NCBI RefSeq assembly: GCF_014648915.1
Contig: NZ_BMSA01000022.1
Span: 1-64,000, forward strand
Direction of reading: 5' to 3'
Length of the DNA: 64,000 nucleotides
Origin: Streptomyces phaeofaciens
GTDB lineage: Bacteria > Actinomycetota > Actinomycetes > Streptomycetales > Streptomycetaceae
Shown here: in pieces, positions 24,598 through 32,715 of the stretch
How positions within the stretch are numbered: the stretch's first letter is position 1
Layout: each line of letters begins with the position of its first letter
Translations under genes and position numbers: made by a program
The notes under the pieces: generated by a model
Databases searched by the model: none
Told to the model about the DNA's origin: nothing
The model's input: the letters and a program-made list of their open reading frames with translations, nothing else

Positions 24598-26112
24598 TCA
24601 GGCCACCGGTTCCCGCTCCTGCCGCGGGGTCTCGGCCGCGCGGTCCGGCTTGCTGTCCCGCATCACCAGCGTCGCCAGGACCGCCGCGGCCAGGACGCCG
24701 ATCGCGCTGACCGTGAAGGTCGTCGCCATCGCGTCGGTGAAGGCCTCCCGGGCCGCCCGCGCCAGGCCCGTGTCCTGGCCGGCCACCGCCAGGGCGCCGC
24801 CGATCGACCGGCGGGCCGCCTCGGGGGCGTCGGCGGGCATCCCGGCGGCGTAGCCGCTGGTCAGCAGGGAGCCGAGGATGGCGATGCCGAGGGCGGTGCC
24901 GGCCTGCTGGATGGTGTCGTTGAGGGCCGAGCCGACGCCCGCCCTGTCCTCGGGGATGGTGCTCATCAGCGCGCCGACCGCGGCCGGCATCGCGAGACCG
25001 GCGCCGAGGCCGAGCAGACCGAGGGAGATCGCCGCGGCGGTGAAGCCCGAGCCGGCGCCGACCGTCGTCAGCAGGGCGAAGCAGGCGACCATCACCAGCA
25101 TGCCGGCGAGGATCACGAACCGGTTGCCGATCCGCTCGGCCAGCTTCACGCCCGCGCCGTTGCCGATCAGCGCGGCGACCGCGAGGGGCAGGAAGGCCAG
25201 GCCCGCCTCGACGGGGGAGTACCCGAGGACGAACTGAAGGTACTGGGTGAGGACCAGCAGCAGACCGCCGTTGCCGATCTGGACCAGGGCCAGCGAGAGC
25301 GAACCGCCGCTGAAGTTGCGGTGCTTGAAGAGGACCAGCGGGACCATGGGCGCCTTCGTCATGTTCTCCCAGACCACGAACCCGGCGAGGGCGACGACCG
25401 CGACGGCGAGGGTGAGGGCCGAACGGCCGCCCAGGGCGCCGTGCTCCGGGATCTCGATGATCCACCAGATCAGGGCGGTCATGCCCACCGCGGAGAGCAC
25501 GGCACCCAGCGGGTCCGGCTTCTGCCAGGGCGCCCGGGACTCCGGCATCAGGGCCACCCCGGCGACGAGGGCCAGCAGCACGACCGGGACGTTGATCAGG
25601 AAGATCGAGTGCCAGGTGAACCGGTCGATCAGCACACCGCCGAGCACCGGGCTGCCGACCAGCCCCAGCATGGACACCGAGCCCCAGGCCGCCATCGCCC
25701 TGCCGCGCTCCTGCTCGTCGAAGACGGTGATGAGGATCGAGAGCGTGGACGGCATGATCAGCGCCCCGCCGACCCCCATCGCGGTGCGGACGGCGATCAC
25801 CTCGCCGGGGCTGGTGCAGAGCGTGGCCGCCAGGGAGGCCGCCCCGAAGAGGACGAGGCCGATCAGCATCACCCGCCGGCGCCCGAAGCGGTCACCGAGG
25901 CCGCCCGAGGTGAGCAGGAGGCCGGCGAAGACCAGGATGTAGGAGTCCAGGATCCACTGGGTGTCCTGGGCGCTCGCACCGAGGTCCGCGGTCATGGAGG
26001 GCACCGCGACGGTGAGCGCCATGCTGTCGATCGTCAGGACCACCGTGCTCAGGCAGAGCACGACGAGGATCCACCAGCGTCGTGGATCGCGGGCTTCCAC
26101 CAGGGCTTCCAT
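24598..26112 (-). CDS. MFS drug exporter, DHA2 (EmrB/QacA) family, 14 TM
   Basis: A 504-residue inner-membrane proton-coupled exporter. The sequence has about 14 hydrophobic helices. LDSYILVFAGLLLTSGGLGDRFGRRRVML is motif A (loop 2-3), VGSPVLGGVLIDRFTWHSIFLINVP is the DHA2 motif C region, and early Asp (VLTIDSMALTVAVPSM) matches motif D1. AAAGGA 8 nt before ATG 26112 decides the start. It is divergent from a TetR gene across a region crowded with operator-like repeats, the standard layout of a drug-inducible efflux pair. The ligand is unknown. Confidence 0.92.
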   Translation of the reverse strand: MEALVEARDPRRWWILVVLCLSTVVLTIDSMALTVAVPSMTADLGASAQDTQWILDSYILVFAGLLLTSGGLGDRFGRRRVMLIGLVLFGAASLAATLCTSPGEVIAVRTAMGVGGALIMPSTLSILITVFDEQERGRAMAAWGSVSMLGLVGSPVLGGVLIDRFTWHSIFLINVPVVLLALVAGVALMPESRAPWQKPDPLGAVLSAVGMTALIWWIIEIPEHGALGGRSALTLAVAVVALAGFVVWENMTKAPMVPLVLFKHRNFSGGSLSLALVQIGNGGLLLVLTQYLQFVLGYSPVEAGLAFLPLAVAALIGNGAGVKLAERIGNRFVILAGMLVMVACFALLTTVGAGSGFTAAAISLGLLGLGAGLAMPAAVGALMSTIPEDRAGVGSALNDTIQQAGTALGIAILGSLLTSGYAAGMPADAPEAARRSIGGALAVAGQDTGLARAAREAFTDAMATTFTVSAIGVLAAAVLATLVMRDSKPDRAAETPRQEREPVA

Positions 26113-26130
26113 GAGGGCGTCCTTTCGTCG

Positions 26131-26287
26131 TGCGCACAGCGTTCCTGCGCTGCGAACACTGTTCCGGCTGCTGCGTACGGTGTTCCGTTCGATGCGAACA
26201 CTGTACGCACGGCGGAACAGTGTTCGCAAGCCTTGAACGGTGTGCGCTCCTCGTGGACTCTGTACGCTGAAGCGCACGATGTACGCA
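26131..26287. promoter_or_regulatory. Cluster of TetR operator-like repeats between exporter and regulator
   Basis: The heptamers GCGAACA, TGTTCCG and TGTACGC (and complements) recur across about 150 bp. Near-palindromes: TGCGAACACTGTTCCG (26151-26166), TGCGTACGGTGTTCCG (26172-26187), GCGAACACTGTACGC (26194-26208), GCGGAACAGTGTTCGC (26212-26227). TGTACGC half-sites recur at 26261 and 26279. This is far more than the one or two operators usual for a TetR/exporter pair. The repeats cover both divergent promoters. Confidence 0.65.
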
Positions 26288-26341
26288 CCGCGGAGGACGA
26301 CGCCGCGGAACCCGGCACCGAGGAAGACGAAGGGGAGGCCC

Positions 26342-27082
26342 GTGGCCGCCGCGACGAAGAACCCGAACCCCGTCCCGTCCGTCTGGGCCCGGCAGAAGCG
26401 CGAGCCCGACCAGCCCGCGCTCAGCCGGGACGCGATCGTCCGCGAGGCGGTCGTGATGCTGGACGCCGACGGCGTCGAGGCGCTCAGCATGCGCAAGCTC
26501 GGCGCCCGCCTCAACGCCGGCGCGACCTCCCTGTACCGGCACGTGGCCACCAAGGACGAGCTGATGGAGCTCGCCGTGGACCAGGTCGCCGCCGAGATCC
26601 ACGTACCGCCCGCCGACGCCCCCGACTGGCGGGCCGCCGTCACCGAGGCCGCGTGCTCCTTCCGCGCGGTGGCGCTGCGGCACCCGTGGCTGTCCTCGGT
26701 CCTCGGGCAGGCCGGCCTCGCCTACCTCGGCCCCAACCTGATGTCGTTCATCCAGCGGCTCGCCGCCCTGTTCACCGCGGCCGGTTTCGCCGAGCCGGCC
26801 CGGGCCCTGGAGCCACCGCTGAACTACGTCATCGGCGTGAGCACCACCGAGGCGGCCTGGCTCACCACGGTCGCCCGCTCCGGCGAGTCCGAGGCCGGGT
26901 TCATCGCCCGCCTGATGCCCGCCGCCCAGCAGGCCGCCGCCTCCTACGGTCTCCCCGCCGACGAGTACACCGCCGGCACGACCGACCCGACCGACCCGGT
27001 CGAACTCCGCGACGCCAAGTTCAGGTACGGCCTGGACGTCGTCCTGGACGGCCTGGCCCTGCGACTGCCGGACACGGCCTAG
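26342..27082 (+). CDS. TetR-family repressor, divergent from DHA2 exporter
   Basis: A 246-residue regulator. The N-terminal HTH is at about 22-68 (LSRDAIVREAVVMLDADGVEALSMRKLGARLNAGATSLYRHVATKDEL). The C-terminal ligand-binding domain is of the TetR_C type seen with drug and antibiotic exporters (GLAYLGPNLMSFIQRLAALFTAAGF). GTG 26342 was chosen for AGGGGAGG just upstream; an ATG at 26279 would add 21 residues but overlaps an operator repeat. It probably represses the exporter and itself through the repeats at 26.13-26.29 kb. Its stop codon lies inside a 69-bp inverted-repeat element. Confidence 0.9.
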   Translation: MAAATKNPNPVPSVWARQKREPDQPALSRDAIVREAVVMLDADGVEALSMRKLGARLNAGATSLYRHVATKDELMELAVDQVAAEIHVPPADAPDWRAAVTEAACSFRAVALRHPWLSSVLGQAGLAYLGPNLMSFIQRLAALFTAAGFAEPARALEPPLNYVIGVSTTEAAWLTTVARSGESEAGFIARLMPAAQQAAASYGLPADEYTAGTTDPTDPVELRDAKFRYGLDVVLDGLALRLPDTA

Positions 27083-27146
27083 GGGGCGTCTCGCCGATCA
27101 TGCCGGGCTCGCGGGGTCCGGCCTGATCGACGAGACACCCCCTAGG
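27078..27146. repeat. 69-bp inverted-repeat element (MITE/REP-like or terminator)
   Basis: The arms at 27078-27100 and 27124-27146 are 23 bp and match except at two positions, both compatible with G-U pairing in RNA. Each outer end carries CCTAGGGGG or its complement. A smaller GCCGG/CCGGC hairpin sits in the centre. The left arm contains the TetR stop codon. The element lies between two convergent genes, so it may terminate both transcripts; the precise termini also resemble a small mobile palindrome. Confidence 0.7.
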
Positions 27147-27187
27147 GCGTATGGCGCCCGTCGTACGGGCGAACTCGCCCCGTACGC

Positions 27188-29347
27188 CTACGACTCGGCC
27201 GTCTCCACCCGCACCGCGCACACCTTGAACTCCGGCATCCGTGAGGTCGGGTCGAGGGCCGGGTTGGTCAGGGTGTTGGCGCGGCCCTCGCCCGGCCAGT
27301 GGAACGGCATGAAGACGGTGTCGGGGCGGATGCCGGTGGTGATGCGGGCCGGCGCTACGGCCCGGCCCCGCCGGGACACCACCGACACGGGATCGCCCTC
27401 GGCCGCCCCGATGCGCGCCGCCAGCCGGGGGTGCAGCTCGACGAACGGGCCGGGCGCGGCGGCGTTCAGCTCGTCCACCCGGCGGGTCTGGGCACCGGAC
27501 TGGTACTGGGCCACGACCCGCCCGGTGGTGAGCAGGACGGGGTAGTCGTCGTCCGGCTCCTCGGCGACGGGCCGGTGGGTGACCGGCACGAACCGGGCCC
27601 GGCCGTCCGGCGTGGCGAACCGGTCGAGGAAGAGACGGGGCGTGCCGGGGTGGTCCGGCCCGGAGCCGGAGCCGGAGCCCGGGTCCCGTGCGGGTTCGGC
27701 GTCCCGTGCGGAGCCGTCGGCTCCGTTCCCCGGCGCCTCCGCGGGCGCCGGACACGGCCAGAACACCCCGTTCTCCGCCGCCAGCCGCCCGTAGGTGATG
27801 CCGGAGTAGTCGGCGATCCCGCCCGCGCTGGCCCGCCGCAGCTCCTCGAAGACCTCCTCGGGGTCGGCCGGGAAGCCCTTCTCCACGCCGAGTCGCGCCG
27901 CGAGTTCCCGCAGCACCTCCAGGTCGCTGCGCACCCCGTCCGGAGGGCTGATCGCCTGCCGTCGCAGCAGCACCCGTCCCTCCAGGCTGGTCGTGGTCCC
28001 GGTCTCCTCGGCCCACTGGGTGACCGGCAGGACGACGTCCGCGAGGGCCGCCGTCTCCGACAGGACGACGTCGCAGACGACCAGGAGGTCGAGGGACCTG
28101 AGGCGCTCCTCGACATGGGACGCGTGCGGCGCGGACACCACCGGGTTGGACCCCATCAGCAGCAGCGAGCGGACGTCCCCGCCGAGCGCGTCCAGCAGTT
28201 CGTAGGCGCTGCGTCCCGGGCCGGGCAGGCTGTCCGGGTCCACGCCCCAGACCTCCGCCACGTGCCGTCGCGCCGCGGGATCGTCCAGCTTGCGGTAGCC
28301 GGGCAGCTGGTCGGCCTTCTGGCCGTGCTCGCGCCCGCCCTGTCCGTTGCCCTGCCCGGTGAGGCAGCCGTAGCCGCTGAGCGGGCGGCCCGCGCGGCCG
28401 GTGGCCAGACACAGGTTGATCCAGGCGCCGACCGTGTCGGTCCCCTTGGACTGCTGCTCGGGCCCGCGCGCGGTGAGCACCATCGCGGCCTCGGGTTCGC
28501 AGAACAGCCGCACGGTCTCCCGGAGTTGCGGAACGGACACCCCCGTGATCCGTTCCACGTACTCCGGCCAGTGGGCCATGGCCGCCGCCCGGGCCTCCTC
28601 CCAGCCGGTGGTGCGCTCCCGGACGTACTCCTCGTCGACCCGCCCCTCGGCGACGATCAGGTGCAGCAGTCCGAGTGCCAGCGCGAGGTCCGTGCCGGGC
28701 CGGGGCATCAGGTGCAGGTCGGCCTGCTCGGCGGTCCTGGTCCGGCGGGGGTCGACGACGATCAGCGTCCCGCCGTTCTCCCGCAGTTCGCTGAAGAAGC
28801 GGAGCGAGGGCGGCATGGTCTCCGCGAGGTTGGACCCGACGAGGATCACGCACCCGGACCGCGGGATGTCCTCCAGCGGGAACGGCAGTCCCCGGTCGAG
28901 CCCGAACGCCTTGACGCCGGCCGCCGCGGCGGACGACATGCAGAAACGGCCGTTGTAGTCGATCTGCGAGGTGCCGAGCACGACCCGGGCGAACTTGCCG
29001 AGCGCGTACGCCTTCTCGTTGGTCAGCCCGCCCCCGCCGAACACGCCCAGCGCGTCGGGCCCGTGCTCGTCCCGGATCCGCCCCAGCCGCCCGGCGATCC
29101 GGTCGAGTGCCTCGTCCCAGCCGGCCGGTACGAGCGAGTCGCCGGAACGCACCAGCGGGGAGGTGAGCCGCACCCGGGACGAGAGCAGCGCCGGCGCGGT
29201 ACGGCCCTTGCCGCACAGCGCACCCCGGTTCACCGGGAAGTCCGCACGCTCGACCACCTCGACGCCCCCCGTGGGCAGGGGCGACAGGGCCATCCCGCAC
29301 TGCAGGGCGCAGTACGGGCAGTGGGTGGGTGTCGAGGTGGTCGGCAT
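27188..29347 (-). CDS. nasA: Assimilatory nitrate reductase catalytic subunit (NasA-like)
   Basis: A 719-residue cytoplasmic molybdopterin-guanine-dinucleotide oxidoreductase. The N-terminal [4Fe-4S] site is CPYCALQCG ... NRGALCGKG. Molybdopterin domains follow: FGGGGLTNEKAYALGKF, ILVGSNLAETMPPSLRFF, LLLMGSNPVVSAP, VLPVTQWAEETGTTTSLEGRV, and the C-terminal domain LLTTGRVVAQYQSGAQTRRV ... MPFHWPGEGRANTLTNPALD. Formate dehydrogenase-like enzymes share this layout; the nir operon nearby and the GlnR-like box favour nitrate. No C-terminal [2Fe-2S] or flavin domain is present, so an external reductase is needed. A Gly/Ser/Asp-rich insert near 27.66-27.75 kb is variable sequence. Confidence 0.9.
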   Translation of the reverse strand: MPTTSTPTHCPYCALQCGMALSPLPTGGVEVVERADFPVNRGALCGKGRTAPALLSSRVRLTSPLVRSGDSLVPAGWDEALDRIAGRLGRIRDEHGPDALGVFGGGGLTNEKAYALGKFARVVLGTSQIDYNGRFCMSSAAAAGVKAFGLDRGLPFPLEDIPRSGCVILVGSNLAETMPPSLRFFSELRENGGTLIVVDPRRTRTAEQADLHLMPRPGTDLALALGLLHLIVAEGRVDEEYVRERTTGWEEARAAAMAHWPEYVERITGVSVPQLRETVRLFCEPEAAMVLTARGPEQQSKGTDTVGAWINLCLATGRAGRPLSGYGCLTGQGNGQGGREHGQKADQLPGYRKLDDPAARRHVAEVWGVDPDSLPGPGRSAYELLDALGGDVRSLLLMGSNPVVSAPHASHVEERLRSLDLLVVCDVVLSETAALADVVLPVTQWAEETGTTTSLEGRVLLRRQAISPPDGVRSDLEVLRELAARLGVEKGFPADPEEVFEELRRASAGGIADYSGITYGRLAAENGVFWPCPAPAEAPGNGADGSARDAEPARDPGSGSGSGPDHPGTPRLFLDRFATPDGRARFVPVTHRPVAEEPDDDYPVLLTTGRVVAQYQSGAQTRRVDELNAAAPGPFVELHPRLAARIGAAEGDPVSVVSRRGRAVAPARITTGIRPDTVFMPFHWPGEGRANTLTNPALDPTSRMPEFKVCAVRVETAES

Positions 29348-29370
29348 GCGGTTCAGCGTGCGTCGGCCGT

Positions 29371-29397
29371 GTTACACGCCGTGCGGTCTCCTGTTAC
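29371..29397. promoter_or_regulatory. Candidate GlnR box upstream of nasA
   Basis: GTTAC (29371), TGCGG (29382) and GTTAC (29393) at 11-bp intervals. On the minus strand this reads GTAAC-n6-CCGCA-n6-GTAAC-n6-GACGC towards the gene. The two GTnAC half-sites are perfect, the intervening GAAAC positions are weak. It lies 24-50 bp upstream of the nasA start. Confidence 0.55.
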
Positions 29398-29500
29398 GGG
29401 GGTGTGGTGGTGCCCTCCCGGCGGGCCACCGGCGCGCGTGAGGCCGAGCGCGACGGGGCCGGGTCGATCGGCCGGGTCGCCCGGCCGGTCGTTCGGCCGG

Positions 29501-30178
29501 TCATTCGGCCGCGGCCAGGGCCCGCCGCACCCCGGGCTCCCGCGGGCCGAGGAACCGCGGGTCCGGTTCGAACACGGCGTCCAGCGCCGCCTTCCCCGCC
29601 GCGAGGACCTCCCGGGCGCCCCCGTAGTACCAGGTCACGTCGTGCTTGGCGTCGACCCCGACACCGTACGACTCGACGCCCGCGGCCTCGCACAGCGCCA
29701 CCGCCCGCCGGATGTGGAAGCCCTGGCTGATCAGGACGGCCTTGTCGACGCCGAAGATCTTCTTGGCGCGCACGCAGGAGTCCCAGGTGTCGAAGCCCGC
29801 GTAGTCGCTGACGATCCGCGCGTCGGGCACGCCGTGCCGGGTGAGGTAGGCGCGCATGGCGTCGGGCTCGTCGTAGTCCTCGCGGCTGTTGTCGCCGGTG
29901 ACCAGCACGACCTCGACCCGCCCCTGCCCGTACAGCCTCGCCGCCGCGTCCAGCCGGTGCGCCAGGTACGGCGACGGCTCGCCCTCCCACAGCCCGGCGC
30001 CGAAGACCACCGCCACCTCGGTGCGCGGCGCGTCGTCGGTCGTGCCCAGCCGGCCGGCCGTCGAGACGAACAGCCAGGTGGCCGGCAGCAGCGCGAGCAC
30101 GCACGCGCCCATCACGGCCTGCACCAGCCGCCGCCGTCCGGCACGGGTGCGCGGCAGACGCGGTCGACGGATGTCCAT
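29501..30178 (-). CDS. SanA/YdcF-family DUF218 membrane protein
   Basis: A 225-residue protein with one N-terminal membrane anchor (about 22-42) and an extracytoplasmic DUF218 domain (VAVVFGAGLWEGEPSPYLAHRLDAAARLY ... VLVTGDNSREDYDEPDAMRAYLTRHGVP ... FDTWDSCVRAKKIFG ... AVLISQGFHIRRAVALCEAAGV). This subgroup resembles SanA, linked to envelope barrier function and vancomycin tolerance in enterobacteria. ATG 30178 has GGGGAG at good spacing, so a longer TTG-start form is less likely. Monocistronic between nasA and the chelatase gene. Confidence 0.87.
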   Translation of the reverse strand: MDIRRPRLPRTRAGRRRLVQAVMGACVLALLPATWLFVSTAGRLGTTDDAPRTEVAVVFGAGLWEGEPSPYLAHRLDAAARLYGQGRVEVVLVTGDNSREDYDEPDAMRAYLTRHGVPDARIVSDYAGFDTWDSCVRAKKIFGVDKAVLISQGFHIRRAVALCEAAGVESYGVGVDAKHDVTWYYGGAREVLAAGKAALDAVFEPDPRFLGPREPGVRRALAAAE

Positions 30179-30298
30179 ACGGTGTTCTCCCCGGGTCGGC
30201 AACCCCTACGGCCGGGGAAGACGCGCCGTACGCCGATCCGGTTCGTCCCGCCGCGCGGGGCGTACCTCACACCGCCCGCACCGCCGCCGTGAACGCAC

Positions 30299-30336
30299 GG
30301 AAAATACTCGTGACGGTCAGGCAACGGCGGCGCAAC
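30299..30336. promoter_or_regulatory. Candidate GlnR box upstream of sirohydrochlorin chelatase gene
   Basis: GGAAA (30299), GTGAC (30310), GCAAC (30321) and GCAAC (30332) at strict 11-bp steps. GTGAC is a perfect GTnAC half-site and the others match the alternating GAAAC/GTnAC consensus at three or four positions. The site ends 22 bp before the start codon, closer to the gene than usual. Confidence 0.5.
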
Positions 30337-30358
30337 CTCCCGCCGCCAGGATCGATCC

Positions 30359-31240
30359 ATGACGGCGTCGCCCTTGTTGCACGACGAGTCCGAGTACGAC
30401 GAGCCCGCACCCCACCTCGACAGTACGGCGTACCTCATGAACCGGATCAGCACCCAGCTCACCAGCCAGCTCAGCCTCGTCCGGCTCGACGGACGGCGGC
30501 GCTCCGGGCCGCCCGCGCTGGTCGTCGTCGCCCACGGCAGCCGCGACCCGCGCGCCCTGAGCACCGTCCGTACCCTCCTCGACCGGGTCCGCGAGCAGCG
30601 CCCCGGCCTGCCCGTCCACCTCGGCCACATCGAGCTGAACGAGCCCCTGCTGACGGACACCCTGGCCGACCTCGACGCGCACGGCACGACGGACGCCGTC
30701 CTGGTCCCCCTCCTCCTCGCCCGCGGCTACCACGTCCGGCGCGACATCCCCGAGATGGCGGCCGGCGCACGGCTGCGCGCACGGGTGGCGGCCCCGCTGG
30801 GCCCGCACCCGCTGCTCGTGGAGACCCTGTACACACGCCTGCTGGAGGCGGGCTGGAGCACGCGGATGACGCCGCAGGAGCGCCGCACGAGCGCGGTCGT
30901 CCTCGCGGCGGCCGGCTCCCGCGACCCGGACTCGGCGCTCGACACGAACCGCACGGCCGCGCTCCTGGCGAAGCGTCTGGGCGTCCCGGTGGTGGCCGCC
31001 TACGCCTCCACGGCGGCCCCCACGGTCCCCGACGCCCTGCGCGCGCTGGCCGCGCGCGGCCGCGACAGGGTGGCCGTCGCCTCCTACTTCACGGCCCCCG
31101 GCCGCTTCGCGACGGAGTGCGCGCAGGCGGCGCCGTGGGTGGCCTCGGCCCCCCTGGGCACCCACCCCGCGATGGCGAGCCTGCTGCTGCACCGCTACGA
31201 CCAGGCACTGGGGGTGAGCGGCTCGATCAACGCCGCCTGA
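30359..31240 (+). CDS. CbiX-type sirohydrochlorin (ferro)chelatase
   Basis: A 293-residue cytoplasmic chelatase with two CbiX-like half domains. The first contains ALVVVAHGSRDPRALSTV (catalytic His of AHGSRDP) and LLLARGYHVRRDIP with the second metal-binding His. The second half begins VVLAAAGSRDPDSALD, where the His is lost, as in many two-domain proteins. It inserts a metal into sirohydrochlorin; near nirB its likely role is siroheme supply for nitrite reductase. An N-terminal extension of about 45 residues is not part of the fold. A GlnR-like box precedes it. Confidence 0.88.
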   Translation: MTASPLLHDESEYDEPAPHLDSTAYLMNRISTQLTSQLSLVRLDGRRRSGPPALVVVAHGSRDPRALSTVRTLLDRVREQRPGLPVHLGHIELNEPLLTDTLADLDAHGTTDAVLVPLLLARGYHVRRDIPEMAAGARLRARVAAPLGPHPLLVETLYTRLLEAGWSTRMTPQERRTSAVVLAAAGSRDPDSALDTNRTAALLAKRLGVPVVAAYASTAAPTVPDALRALAARGRDRVAVASYFTAPGRFATECAQAAPWVASAPLGTHPAMASLLLHRYDQALGVSGSINAA

Positions 31241-31282
31241 GCCGGACAGGCACGTACGCCCCCATTTGTCAGTGCCGCCGCT

Positions 31283-31288
31283 TACTGT
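31283..31288 (+). promoter_or_regulatory. -10-like hexamer for dgt, leaderless spacing
   Basis: TACTGT ends 6 nt before the dgt ATG and no Shine-Dalgarno sequence is present. This puts transcription start at or next to the start codon. TTGTCA at 31266-31271 is too close to act as a paired -35. Confidence 0.4.
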
Positions 31289-31294
31289 CGAGTC

Positions 31295-32548
31295 ATGCCC
31301 TACGACCCGCAGTCGACAGAACGCTGGGCGCCCGAGCCCGACAAACGCCCGGGCCGCACCGCTTTCGAACGGGACCGCGCGCGCGTCCTGCACTCCTCGG
31401 CGCTCAGAAGACTCGCGGGCAAGACCCAGGTGGTCACGCCGGGGGAGCGCAGCCCGGTCTGGGACGCGACGCCCCGCACCCGGCTCACCCACTCCCTGGA
31501 GTGCGCCCAGGTCGGCCGTGAGCTGGGTGCCGCGCTCGGCTGCGACCCCGACCTGGTGGAGGCGGCCTGTCTCTCCCACGACCTCGGCCACCCGCCCTTC
31601 GGCCACAACGGCGAACAGGCCCTGAACGACTTCGCGCACGACTGCGGCGGCTTCGAGGGCAACGCCCAGTCGCTCAGGCTCCTCACCCGTATCGAGCCCA
31701 AGCGCTTCACCGACGAAGGCTCCGTCGGCCTCAACCTCACCCGCGCCACCCTCGACGCCGCCACCAAGTACCCCTGGCCGCGCGGCGCCCACCCCACGGA
31801 CCTGGCCTCCCGCAAGTTCGGCGTCTACGAGGACGACCGGCCCGTCTTCGACTGGATCCGCAAGGAGGCTCCCGGCACCCGCACCTGCTTCGAGGCGCAG
31901 GTCATGGACTGGGCGGACGACGTGGCCTACTCGGTGCACGACGTGGAGGACGGCCTGCACGCCGGTCACATCGACCCCAACCTGCTGCACGCCGAACCGG
32001 AGCGCCGGGACGTCTTCCGGGTCGCCGTCGGCCGGTACGTGCCCGCGGACACCGACCCGGCCGAGCTGGCCGCCGCCCTGGACCGGCTCCTGGACGCGCG
32101 GTGGTGGCCGCACGGCTACGACGGCACGGCGGTCGCCCAGGCCCGGCTGAAGGACGCGACGAGCCAGCTCATCGGCCGCTTCTGCCTGGCCGCGGAGGCC
32201 GCCACCCGCGCGCGGTACGGCTCGGGGCCCCTCACCCGTCACGGCGCCGAACTCGTCGTCCCGCACGAGACCCGCCTGGAGTGCGCGGTCCTCAAGGCGG
32301 TCGCCGACCGGTACGTGATGCAGCGCGCGGAGCAGGCGCGGCTGCGCGCCGACCAGCGGGTGGTCATCACCGAGCTGGCCGAGGCGCTCACCGCCCGCGC
32401 GCCGGACGGACTGGACCCCCAGTTCCGGGCCCTGTATGACCGGGCGGCCGACGACCGGGCGCGCAAGCGGGTGGTCGTCGACCAGATCGCCTCGCTCACC
32501 GATGCCTCGGCCCGCTCGCTCCACACCCGGCTGACCGGACATCTATGA
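31295..32548 (+). CDS. dgt: dGTP triphosphohydrolase-like HD protein
   Basis: A 417-residue cytoplasmic metal-dependent phosphohydrolase of the deoxyguanosinetriphosphate triphosphohydrolase-like family. The HD-domain residues are visible in order: His in RTRLTHSLECAQVG, the HD pair in CLSHDLGHPPFGHNGEQAL, and Asp in WADDVAYSVHDVEDG. FERDRARVLHSSALRRLAGKTQV at the N-terminus is family-typical. It hydrolyses dNTPs to nucleosides and triphosphate. The order dgt-reductase-dnaG-sigma fits the conserved Streptomyces core. Confidence 0.94.
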   Translation: MPYDPQSTERWAPEPDKRPGRTAFERDRARVLHSSALRRLAGKTQVVTPGERSPVWDATPRTRLTHSLECAQVGRELGAALGCDPDLVEAACLSHDLGHPPFGHNGEQALNDFAHDCGGFEGNAQSLRLLTRIEPKRFTDEGSVGLNLTRATLDAATKYPWPRGAHPTDLASRKFGVYEDDRPVFDWIRKEAPGTRTCFEAQVMDWADDVAYSVHDVEDGLHAGHIDPNLLHAEPERRDVFRVAVGRYVPADTDPAELAAALDRLLDARWWPHGYDGTAVAQARLKDATSQLIGRFCLAAEAATRARYGSGPLTRHGAELVVPHETRLECAVLKAVADRYVMQRAEQARLRADQRVVITELAEALTARAPDGLDPQFRALYDRAADDRARKRVVVDQIASLTDASARSLHTRLTGHL

Positions 32549-32674
32549 GCAGACCTGACCGGGTACGTCCAAACGGGCCCGAACCGCAACACTCCATGGC
32601 CTGATCGGACCCGTCCCCCTTCCCCCGCCCCGCTCCGTGCGGGACGCTCGCATGTGGCGGTTCGCACAGTGTTT

Positions 32675-32694
32675 TCTGGGGGGACACCCCCAGA
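32675..32694 (+). terminator. Hairpin in the dgt to FAD-reductase gap
   Basis: TCTGGGGG-GACA-CCCCCAGA forms a perfect 8-bp stem with a 4-nt loop, 21 nt upstream of the next start codon. It could end dgt transcripts or act in the leader of the next gene. Confidence 0.5.
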
Positions 32695-32715
32695 CCCCCG
32701 ATCTGGAGGCATCAC

